NCBI GenBank assembly: GCA_020636255.1
Contig: JACJYE010000008.1
Coordinates: 248,001 to 312,000, forward strand
From: Lewinellaceae bacterium
GTDB lineage: Bacteria > Bacteroidota > Bacteroidia > Chitinophagales > Saprospiraceae
Length of the DNA stretch: 64,000 nt
Direction: 5' to 3'
The translations under genes and the position numbers were made by a program. The number at the start of each line of letters is the position of its first letter. Position 1 is the first letter of the stretch. This document shows, piece by piece, positions 43,303 through 51,499 of this stretch. The notes beneath the pieces are model-generated. The model did no database searches, had not been told where the DNA came from, and saw only the letters and a program-made list of their open reading frames with translations.

Positions 43303-45588
43303 TCAATAGACAATCACCACTGCCCGCGACATCGGCGAAGCCGCCCCGTCGAGATAGCGGGCCATCACTTTGTACTTAAAACTTTGCCCGCCTTTGAGCT
43401 CCTCATCCACAAAACGGTAGGTATCCACAGCGGAATTCGGGTTGATATTGACATCGGCGCCAAAAGCGTCGATCAGTTCCTGGAGGTTGGCCGGGTTGAG
43501 CAGGGCGTTGTCCGGGTATACCGTTTGGTAGGCTCTGAACTGCCCGTCAGCGCCGGCGCGGTAGATGAGGAAGCTGTGCAGCCCGGGTATTGCGGGGTAT
43601 TCCCAAAGGAGAATGGCCGCGCCTCGCGCCACGGGCTGCCCGCTGCCTACGGTGTGGGAAATGGAATAAGCGTTGCCATCCCATATCACGTACTGGCTTT
43701 GGCCGCTGGCCGGTTTTCGGCGATGGCCCGGCAGCAGCCAGAGGTTTTCGATGGCCGAGCGCACGCCGTCGTCGAGGGGGCGCGCCCGTACGGGGCTGGA
43801 ACTGCCGCGCAGCCCGGCGTCGTCAATGGCGATCAGGCGGTATTCGTATTCGTGCTGATAGGAAACGGTGGTGTCCGTATAGGCGGATAATTCTCCCGGC
43901 GCCCAGTTGTGTAGCACGTCCCAGCTGTAGCCCGGCACTTTGCGGCGCAATAGCTGGTATTCGGCCACGTCTGGGCTCGAGCTTTCCACCCATGCCAGGA
44001 GTATGCCGTTCAGGCTGGGCTGTATTTCCGTTATGTTCGGAGGCGCGGGGGGGATGATGTCGGGGCGCTCCACCACGCAGGCGGCGGAATAAGGCGACTG
44101 GTTGTCGCGGTAGTCCAGCGCCCGAACCTTAAAATACACTTTCTCCGACAGCGTGTTCAGGTTCAACTGGTAAAAGAAGGCCGTATCGCTCAGCCAGGTA
44201 TCCGTAACCTGGCTATACTCGCCGTTGATTTGGTTCGACATAAACACCCGGTAGCCTTTGAGGTCGGGCTCCTGGTTGGGCGCCCACTGGATGCGGGCGA
44301 TACCATTGGCCGCCGAGCTGCAGTCGAGGCTGGCGGGCGGGGCCGGCGGGGTTTCATCCTTACGTTGCATCAGGCGTGCAAAAGATTCCAGCAAATGGCC
44401 ATTTTTATCGGTTGCCTTTACCGAATAATAGGCCGTCGGCAGGGGGCTGTTGTCGGTGTAGGAGCTCAGATAAGGGGATAGCGGGGAGCTGTTGATTTTA
44501 ATGGGCGCCCCATCGTGGCTGGGCGCGCGATAAACATCAAAGCCATTGAGCTGTAAGCGGAAAGCGCCGGGGGGCGTCCACGAGATGCGCACGCTGCCAT
44601 CAGGCAATTCCTCCACAGTGGTAATGGAGGGGCGGTAAGCGATGGGCCCGGGTTTGCCTACGACATGAACCGTATCGGAAGCCGGCCCGCTTATGCCAAA
44701 TGGCGACAGCCCCCGCACCCGGTACACGTACAATTGCCCGTATGCCGGCAAGGAATCCTGGAAAAACAGCTGGTTGCTTTCCGGCCCGGTAGAGGTGGTA
44801 TAGATCACCGGCTTGTCGTTTACCTGCTGGAAGCTGGCGCCATTATTGGCGGAGCGTTCGACAATGAAGCTGGTATAAAAATCATCCGTACTGCTACGGC
44901 TCCAGCTCAATTGGGCCCTTTTGTCTTCGGCGGTGGCTTTGAGGCCGGTGGGCTGGGGGAAATCCTGTATTTCATCGGCGCCAATGACTAAACTGCCCGC
45001 TTCTACTTCGGCGCCGGAAGGCGGAGCATTGGGGCGTACCCGGTAGATGTACAGCGCGCCGGCGGTTACCCCCGTATCGGTGTAGGCCAGGCCCATAGCT
45101 TCCGCAACCGCATAGGACTGGTCGGCCGCAAAAAGGCTGAAGCCGAAGCGGTTGGTTTGCTCCTGGTTAACATTATAGGCTTGCATCAGGCCTTCCGTAG
45201 CCAGGGTGTCCACCATAAAGCCCTCGCCATAGATAGCTCCTGCCGCCAGGCCTGCCATGTCGCTGGAAGCGGCCAAAGGCTGCCAGCTCATCTCGGGCAG
45301 CGGCGCCAGCATGCTGTCCAATACTACGAATGACTGTTGTTGCTGCGCATACGACAAAAACTGGGTGTCCTGCTTAATCGTTACGCGCTCCAGGCGGTAG
45401 CCGTATTGGTTGCCCCAATCCCAGGTCGGGTAGTCGAGCGGGGCCCAGCGGAGGATGATGGAATTGCCGGTGGCATGGCCCAGCATCCGGACGGAAAGTT
45501 TTTCGGGAGCCTGTTGCCCATATAGCCAGGCCGGGAGGCTGGCACAGGCCAGGATTATGGTTGTCAGCCAGTGTTTTGTCATGCGCAT
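43303..45588 (-). CDS. Secreted protein with several fibronectin type III domains
   Basis: About 761 residues from the ATG at 45588, which starts a signal peptide (HWLTTIILACASLPAWLYGQ). At least four fn3 units are visible: PTGLKATAEDKRAQLSWSRS, DGSVRISWTPPGAFRLQLNG, PASLDCSSAANGIARIQWAP and NITEIQPSLNGILLAWVESS, each with the W and Y-x-V/L-x-R pattern. There is no T9SS tail; it ends YLDGAASPMSRAVVIVY. Multi-fn3 proteins serve as extracellular spacers or scaffolds. Position between the ELW-repeat gene (53 bases upstream) and the small T9SS gene suggests it works with the other secreted parts of the island. Confidence 0.82.
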   Translation of the reverse strand: MRMTKHWLTTIILACASLPAWLYGQQAPEKLSVRMLGHATGNSIILRWAPLDYPTWDWGNQYGYRLERVTIKQDTQFLSYAQQQQSFVVLDSMLAPLPEMSWQPLAASSDMAGLAAGAIYGEGFMVDTLATEGLMQAYNVNQEQTNRFGFSLFAADQSYAVAEAMGLAYTDTGVTAGALYIYRVRPNAPPSGAEVEAGSLVIGADEIQDFPQPTGLKATAEDKRAQLSWSRSSTDDFYTSFIVERSANNGASFQQVNDKPVIYTTSTGPESNQLFFQDSLPAYGQLYVYRVRGLSPFGISGPASDTVHVVGKPGPIAYRPSITTVEELPDGSVRISWTPPGAFRLQLNGFDVYRAPSHDGAPIKINSSPLSPYLSSYTDNSPLPTAYYSVKATDKNGHLLESFARLMQRKDETPPAPPASLDCSSAANGIARIQWAPNQEPDLKGYRVFMSNQINGEYSQVTDTWLSDTAFFYQLNLNTLSEKVYFKVRALDYRDNQSPYSAACVVERPDIIPPAPPNITEIQPSLNGILLAWVESSSPDVAEYQLLRRKVPGYSWDVLHNWAPGELSAYTDTTVSYQHEYEYRLIAIDDAGLRGSSSPVRARPLDDGVRSAIENLWLLPGHRRKPASGQSQYVIWDGNAYSISHTVGSGQPVARGAAILLWEYPAIPGLHSFLIYRAGADGQFRAYQTVYPDNALLNPANLQELIDAFGADVNINPNSAVDTYRFVDEELKGGQSFKYKVMARYLDGAASPMSRAVVIVY

Positions 45589-45641
45589 GATTGCATCTTT
45601 GAATATGAGAATCAACGGCTTTGAGCGCGCCGATAGGCCAA

Positions 45642-47771
45642 TTATCGCTTAATAAACTGCCGGCGTATCAGCTTGCCGTTTTCCAATTCAATCTCCAGGT
45701 AATAGCTGCCGCTGTTCAGCCGCGAAATATCGGCCTGTGCCGAGGAGGGTGGCAGCTGCAGGGCCACTCTGCCCATGGCATCCCGGATACGCATCTGTCG
45801 GACACCAGCGGGCGGGCTGCTCCACGACAATTGCAGCTGTTCTCCGGCCGGGTTGGGAAATACGGAAAACTGCGGCGCCATGGGTTCGCTGTCCCCAACT
45901 ACCATATCTACCTCTACATTGGCTGTCAGAGAGCAGCCATTATCATCGGTTACCGTTACGGTGTACTGCCCGGCGCTCAGGCCCTGCGCTTGTTGGGTAA
46001 ACTGTGGCGGGCTTGTGCTCCAGGTAAAGGTATAAGGCGCATTGCCGCCATTGGCAACCACAGTGGCGGTTCCATTTTGCGCGCCGTTGGTTTCCGGGCT
46101 GGAGGAAACGGTAAGGGTTATTGGTTCCGGGCTGGACAGCGATGCTGCCGCCGAAGCGCTGGATCCCTGGGCGTCCGTTACCGTCAAAACATAGCTACCT
46201 ATAGGCACATTGGCAGGCGAAGGGCCCTGCAGTAACGGGTTGTCCCAGGTGTAGGAGTAGGGTGGGACGCCGCCGAAAACCGCAGCAGAGAAGCCGCCGA
46301 TAGAATCCCCAAAACAGGCTATTTCACGGGATATATTAATGGAAAGTGTGAGCGGGAGTACGGGCGGTGAAAAAGCCCACAGCTCACGGCCGGCTTGGCC
46401 ATCATTGGCGGAAAAGAAGAGCGTACTTCCCGCAAGGGAAAGGCCGGCAGGGTCGGAATTTGCAGAACCTGGGCGGATATCCAGTGCCAGCTGTGTGCCA
46501 TCAGTGGCGCCGTCAGAAAACCACAGTTCATAGCCTATGTCATAATCACTGGCCACAAAAGCCATCCCGCTGCCCATGTTTACCATCTGGCGCCTGACTG
46601 CAGAAGATGACAAGAGGGGAAGTGGTTTAACCATCACTGTCCCTTCTGCTGTGCCATCCGTTCTCCATAATCCATCACCAACTATATTATCTCTGGTTTG
46701 GAAATAGGTATAACCATTGAAGTGGATAAACTCGGAGGGCTTGAAGAAGCCGACCAAATAGTGAAAGGTGTACACGGCCTGAGTGCCGGCTTCGGAGCCA
46801 TCGGTTGACCAAAGCCCTACTTCATTGCCGCTCAAGGTGCTGGTGAAAAGGAGCTTTCCATTGCTGGCGAAAAGAGCATCTTTGACAGTGATATCGAAGG
46901 AAGCATCGGCGCTGTCATTCAGGTCTTTTACCATGCGGGTGCCTTGCTCCGTGCCGTCGGTTACCCACAGTTCCTTGCCATGATATCCGTCGTTGGCAAT
47001 AAAGAACAACTGATCGCCAAGGGGGGTAAAACGGTCAGGATAGCTCCCAAATGTAGTGGCCAAAGGGCCCGTACCTATCCATTTTACCAGATAAGTACCC
47101 GCTTCGGTGCCGTCAGAACGGTATAGCTCACGGGGGTATAATGAAGCACCGGGTATAGATGCCTCCGCAGAAAAGTATAACACGCCATTCCAGGCTGTGA
47201 GGCCCCCTGGGAAGCTGCCAATGAATCCTGTTTTCAGGTCTTTGACCAGGGCCGTGCCGGCTTCCGTGCCATCGCTTTTCCAGAGTTCATAAGAATGCAC
47301 AGCATCATCAGCTACAAAATACACCAAACTGTCCATCACTATTATTTCTGAAAGCCCACCGATAGAACTCTGGCTTCCGGGAGCGATGTTGCGCACCATA
47401 TAGGTGCCGGCTTCCGTGCCGTCGCTGCGCCAGAGTTCTTCTCCATTCTGCCCGTCATTGGCTGTAAAATACAGGATGCCGTCCAGGGTTACGAAATTAC
47501 GGGGGCTGGAGGCATTACTTCCCGGGCGGATGTCCTTCACCATTATTGTGCCGTCAGCTGTGCCGTCACTGCGCCAGAGCTCTTTACCGTGGGCGCCATC
47601 ATCTGCGGAGAAAAAGTATATCCCATTCACCCCAAGCGCTGGCTGCTTCGCAGGAGGATTGTCCGTACTGCTCTCTGAGCCGGGCCTGATGTCCTTTACC
47701 AGATATGGCTGGGAAGCGGCAAAGGACATAAAGCTCATAGAAAACCAGATAGATAGAATTGCTTTCTTCAT
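45642..47771 (-). CDS. ELWxxDGT-repeat T9SS surface protein with SprB-like domain
   Basis: About 709 residues from the ATG at 47771; the longer frame to 47903 overlaps the upstream gene. Signal peptide (AILSIWFSMSFMSFAAS), then about eight repeats of the type G-x-ELWRSDGTEAGT with spacing near 50 residues, a SprB-type PKD-like domain (APYTFTWSTS ... GLSAGQYTVTVTDDNGCS), and a type A sorting tail (FSVFPNPAGEQLQLSWSSP ... RRQFIKR). The ELWxxDGT repeats probably form a beta-propeller. SprB repeats are known in gliding and adhesin proteins of Bacteroidota. It follows the giant protein gene by 8 bases. Confidence 0.88.
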   Translation of the reverse strand: MKKAILSIWFSMSFMSFAASQPYLVKDIRPGSESSTDNPPAKQPALGVNGIYFFSADDGAHGKELWRSDGTADGTIMVKDIRPGSNASSPRNFVTLDGILYFTANDGQNGEELWRSDGTEAGTYMVRNIAPGSQSSIGGLSEIIVMDSLVYFVADDAVHSYELWKSDGTEAGTALVKDLKTGFIGSFPGGLTAWNGVLYFSAEASIPGASLYPRELYRSDGTEAGTYLVKWIGTGPLATTFGSYPDRFTPLGDQLFFIANDGYHGKELWVTDGTEQGTRMVKDLNDSADASFDITVKDALFASNGKLLFTSTLSGNEVGLWSTDGSEAGTQAVYTFHYLVGFFKPSEFIHFNGYTYFQTRDNIVGDGLWRTDGTAEGTVMVKPLPLLSSSAVRRQMVNMGSGMAFVASDYDIGYELWFSDGATDGTQLALDIRPGSANSDPAGLSLAGSTLFFSANDGQAGRELWAFSPPVLPLTLSINISREIACFGDSIGGFSAAVFGGVPPYSYTWDNPLLQGPSPANVPIGSYVLTVTDAQGSSASAAASLSSPEPITLTVSSSPETNGAQNGTATVVANGGNAPYTFTWSTSPPQFTQQAQGLSAGQYTVTVTDDNGCSLTANVEVDMVVGDSEPMAPQFSVFPNPAGEQLQLSWSSPPAGVRQMRIRDAMGRVALQLPPSSAQADISRLNSGSYYLEIELENGKLIRRQFIKR

Positions 47772-47779
47772 AACAAATG

Positions 47780-50700
47780 TCAGTCTTTGATTAGGTTGAT
47801 TGTGTGAATAGTCGTAATCGTGCTCAGGCCGGGAAGCCTGTATTTGAATTGAACCGGGTAAACGCCATTGGTGGGGCCGGGAAAAGGCGCGCCGGGGTAG
47901 CACAGGCTTTGCGCCCAGTCCGGCAAGAAATTCCAGATTTCATCCTCCAGGACGCCAATCGGGTCATCCTCGTATCCCGGAAAGAACAGGGTGTTTAATG
48001 CGTTGGTTAAAGTGGATTGAAATTCCCGATAATCCGTTGCGATCAAGCCCGGGCAGTTATTGAGTATCACCTGGCTGGCGCTGCCTGCGGCGGGCACAGC
48101 GTTGAGGTGATACAGTGCCGGCAGGATTTCAATGCCTTCCTCAGGGAAGTCTTGTATGATTCCAACCCCCTTTTCGGGCGGAATGCCCAATTCGGCAGGC
48201 CTTTGCGTAACCTCTAAGTGTACCAGGTAATTATCAAGAGATACCGTTCCCGGGAAATGGCTGTAAAGGGTGGGGTAAATCACATTCTGGTACCAGCTGG
48301 TATTACTGATGAGCGCCTGCCCTTCAATTAAAGCCTCGGTATCTGCATCTTTGCCGATTTCGAATTTGTCAAAGGGCTCGCTAATTAACGGCCTGGTGCG
48401 GATACCAGTGGCAGGGCCAGGAACAAAATCGTGATTTAGTTCAATGGCTTCCAGTTTTTCCATAAAGGTGTTGTAAGCGCTAGTCCGGAAATAGAGCTTA
48501 TACAGTACATGCACCGGCGCGGTATTCCCTCCTGGGGCATCATCCGCCAGCGCATCGGAAAACAACTGCGAGGTAGCGGCGGCAACAGAAGCTGCCGAAG
48601 GCGCCACAGCCAGCGGGGGCGTGAATATGCCATTCACGTCAACCCTGCCCGTAGGCGCCGTTTGCCATGGGGTACTTTGTCCGTCACCGCCAGCTTGGGG
48701 GATATTTACGATTTCAAGCTTGTAAATAGTTTCATTTTGAAGCAGGGCGCCAGGCAGGGGAAAGGTGATTTTTTTATCTACCGCAGCGTATTCCAGGGGC
48801 AAGAGCCTCGAAGAGCCATTTTGGGAACTGATCCGGACTTTCTGCCTGTAGCCATCCGGAATATTGTAGAATAGTTCGGGTTGGCCGACCTTCAGCATGA
48901 TGTAGCCTTGCTGTTCTGCCCATTCGTCTTTGTAAAAGTTATATTGCCCGTTGATGGGATAACTGGCGTTTACATTGCTTTCAGGAATAACGCTCAGAGC
49001 GGGGCCGGTGGAGAAGGCCGCCGTTTTGGTTTCGGTGCTGAGCGGCTGGCCGTCCTTAATAATGCGAACCTTGACTTCAAATGAGAAGGAATCATTAGGC
49101 GGCAGCATATTGAAGGGTACGAAATGGAGGCTGTAGTTGTCGAAGGAAGGTTTGACTGTACCGTACACTGGGGAATTAGCGCCCAAATGGGTTAATTTGG
49201 CATATTCCAATTCAGCAGTATATTCCGACACATTGCCGTTTGCATCTGCCAGTGGGAAAATCTCGTCCAAAGGAAGGTTAAAACTAGCGCTGGGCTGCGT
49301 GTTGATGGGCGCCTGTTGGGCGCCGTCTCCTGGCGCGACATGCAGGATCACCTCCAGTGTTTCCGATGGGTCGCCGGCGCCGGCGATCTGGCAATTTTCA
49401 CCCAGCGTCACATTGAAGTTGCATTTGCCTTTTACCAACCCGCCGAGAATGTTGTAGTGCCCGCCTACAGTGCCCTGTGCCCAGAACGGGTTGGGTAGTT
49501 TCATCTGAAGCGCTGCGCCGGCGCCGATATTCAGTATTTTATATTCCTTATTCTGGCCAAAAACGCGGACTTTAATGCCGATCTCGCCCGCCATAAATGT
49601 CCAGGCCTGCCCCGAAGCATACCAGCCGTTGATACCGATCTGGCTTCCCGACTGGCTGCAGACAGCGTCGCCGTAATCCTGCAACATCAGGTCGAAGCCT
49701 GTATCGCTCATGAAGCTGGCGTAGAAAACCAAAAAGGTGAGGTTGCCGGTATTGATAACGGACCGGGCGCCGAAAGCGAAGCCGGAACCACTGGCCCGCA
49801 GGTTTTCATTGGCCATAAAATTGCCCGCCCCGGTAATTGAGGCCACATGGGGCGGAAGGGAAGGCATAGCCGGCGCCTTGTTGCCCACATCCAGATAACT
49901 TTCAAAAGTATACAGGTTCCCGATTCCCGGGATGTCGATCTTCAGCCCGTTGCGATTGTCCGGGGTCCCAATGTTGATATACCAGGTATCGGGCCCAAAG
50001 TGTAATACAGCGTCGCCCAGTAGCCCATAATCATCTTTCGCCCCTTTTACCAGGCCGCCGGCAACGTTCATATAAACGGCCATATTGGCGTCAAGGGTTT
50101 GGCTTTGAAAAGCATACTGCATGTCCAGATAGGCGCATACTGCCGCTCCATTATTGGGTTGGCCGGAAGTTGCATAGGTTGGCGCAGCGCCGAAATCGAG
50201 GCTTTCCATAAAACGCGCATTACCCTGGAAACGGATCATGCTGATGCCTCCTGTTGCGGCGAACAATATCTCAAAAGTGGCATTGGCATTAAATACTTCC
50301 TCTTTGGTAGTAGCCAGTGCGACGGTGGCTTTTAGCCCCAGGCCTTTGGTTACATCAGGCACGTACTGAATGCCCGAAAGGGAAACGCCAAGCGTTGGCA
50401 GGCTTGCGCCATGGGTTGGCCCGGTGGGTAAATTGACATAACTGCCCTGTTGCTGGGGAGTCATGTGGTAATAGGCCCCGCCGCCGAATCCCCGGATTTT
50501 TATTGCCGGCCCGATTGGAATACCAGGGTTCAGGTGCGCCATAGCGTCGATAAAGAAATACTTGAATGTTTCCTCAGAGCCAGGTTGCGTTTTGGCGCCG
50601 AACTGGGCGACGGCGTCAAGCCCCAGGGCATTATTCCCATTGGCGCCAAGGCCAGCAAAACGGACGGACACCATGCCCCGGAAACCTTTCCCGAATTGAG

Positions 50701-51499
50701 CATTGTCTTCATAAAAACTCAGTGACCCTTCTATCTTACTCACACCCGCCCATTCGGTCTTTATTTCAGCATCAGTAACCTTGAGTTTTTTATAATCCCA
50801 CACTTGCCTACCACCTTCCTGGTTAAGTTCCCCGATCAGTTGGAACCCGCCGCCAACCGTAATATTAATACTGTCGCTAACATTAACCAGGTTGATCATG
50901 GCTCCGAAGCCCAGCGCCACTTCTTCCGGGTTTTGAGTTGGTGCAATGCCGATATCTGTAAGGGTGAACCCAAAGCTGCCCAGGTTTCCTCCAATGTTTG
51001 TGGGGAATTCCCAGTATCCAGGTGTAAAATACGGCGCCCGGTTGGCGAGCCTTACCCCTTCAAAGGTAATCCTGGGAACCTCCACATCTACATCGTTTTC
51101 CAGGCCATCTATTTCAATGTCACCGAATAGCGTAGCTTCCGTGAGGAAATCTGCCCCATCATAAGTTACGGACACCGTTGAATTTCGGTAGATATTGGCC
51201 TGGCCTACCCATAACGGGACATAAAATGCCGTATCGGAGGCAGGGTGAATGGCAAAGTGGTACATGTTGCCCGGCATGACAATGGCTTGATACTCCAGGC
51301 AATCTCCTTCGGTAATTGGCGCGCTGTTGGTAGGGGCGCTCCGGAAAATAGGCACGTGGAGCAATCCATCAAAGGCAACGCCCGCCAGGGTGTTAGCTAC
51401 CACGCTGATATTGAATGTATCTATGGAAAAAGCCCAGCCTCCGAGGTTTCTCCCCGCATCCAGCGGCAGGATATTTGATACTGAAGCCATGCCTGTCAC
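47780..51499 (-). CDS. Giant secreted protein, C-terminal part (split by a frameshift at a G5 run)
   Basis: 1,239 residues, GTG at 51499 or ATG at 51490. The opening ASVSNILPLDAGRNLGGWAF reads as the middle of a beta-rich protein, not as a start: no signal peptide is present. Long repetitive strands (GFGAMINLVNVSDSINITVG, FFIDAMAHLNPGIPIGPAIK, GAALQMKLPNPFWAQGTVGG) are typical of large Bacteroidota surface proteins; an Ig-like/beta-sandwich region comes later (residues ~760-900). No catalytic domain or T9SS tail was recognised. It overlaps the upstream stop codon (GTGA). Adding one G to the G5 run at 51499-51503 fuses it in frame with 51496-54489 to give one ~2,237-codon gene. Likely a scaffold of the island's apparatus; inferred. 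Confidence 0.75.
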   Translation of the reverse strand: MTGMASVSNILPLDAGRNLGGWAFSIDTFNISVVANTLAGVAFDGLLHVPIFRSAPTNSAPITEGDCLEYQAIVMPGNMYHFAIHPASDTAFYVPLWVGQANIYRNSTVSVTYDGADFLTEATLFGDIEIDGLENDVDVEVPRITFEGVRLANRAPYFTPGYWEFPTNIGGNLGSFGFTLTDIGIAPTQNPEEVALGFGAMINLVNVSDSINITVGGGFQLIGELNQEGGRQVWDYKKLKVTDAEIKTEWAGVSKIEGSLSFYEDNAQFGKGFRGMVSVRFAGLGANGNNALGLDAVAQFGAKTQPGSEETFKYFFIDAMAHLNPGIPIGPAIKIRGFGGGAYYHMTPQQQGSYVNLPTGPTHGASLPTLGVSLSGIQYVPDVTKGLGLKATVALATTKEEVFNANATFEILFAATGGISMIRFQGNARFMESLDFGAAPTYATSGQPNNGAAVCAYLDMQYAFQSQTLDANMAVYMNVAGGLVKGAKDDYGLLGDAVLHFGPDTWYINIGTPDNRNGLKIDIPGIGNLYTFESYLDVGNKAPAMPSLPPHVASITGAGNFMANENLRASGSGFAFGARSVINTGNLTFLVFYASFMSDTGFDLMLQDYGDAVCSQSGSQIGINGWYASGQAWTFMAGEIGIKVRVFGQNKEYKILNIGAGAALQMKLPNPFWAQGTVGGHYNILGGLVKGKCNFNVTLGENCQIAGAGDPSETLEVILHVAPGDGAQQAPINTQPSASFNLPLDEIFPLADANGNVSEYTAELEYAKLTHLGANSPVYGTVKPSFDNYSLHFVPFNMLPPNDSFSFEVKVRIIKDGQPLSTETKTAAFSTGPALSVIPESNVNASYPINGQYNFYKDEWAEQQGYIMLKVGQPELFYNIPDGYRQKVRISSQNGSSRLLPLEYAAVDKKITFPLPGALLQNETIYKLEIVNIPQAGGDGQSTPWQTAPTGRVDVNGIFTPPLAVAPSAASVAAATSQLFSDALADDAPGGNTAPVHVLYKLYFRTSAYNTFMEKLEAIELNHDFVPGPATGIRTRPLISEPFDKFEIGKDADTEALIEGQALISNTSWYQNVIYPTLYSHFPGTVSLDNYLVHLEVTQRPAELGIPPEKGVGIIQDFPEEGIEILPALYHLNAVPAAGSASQVILNNCPGLIATDYREFQSTLTNALNTLFFPGYEDDPIGVLEDEIWNFLPDWAQSLCYPGAPFPGPTNGVYPVQFKYRLPGLSTITTIHTINLIKD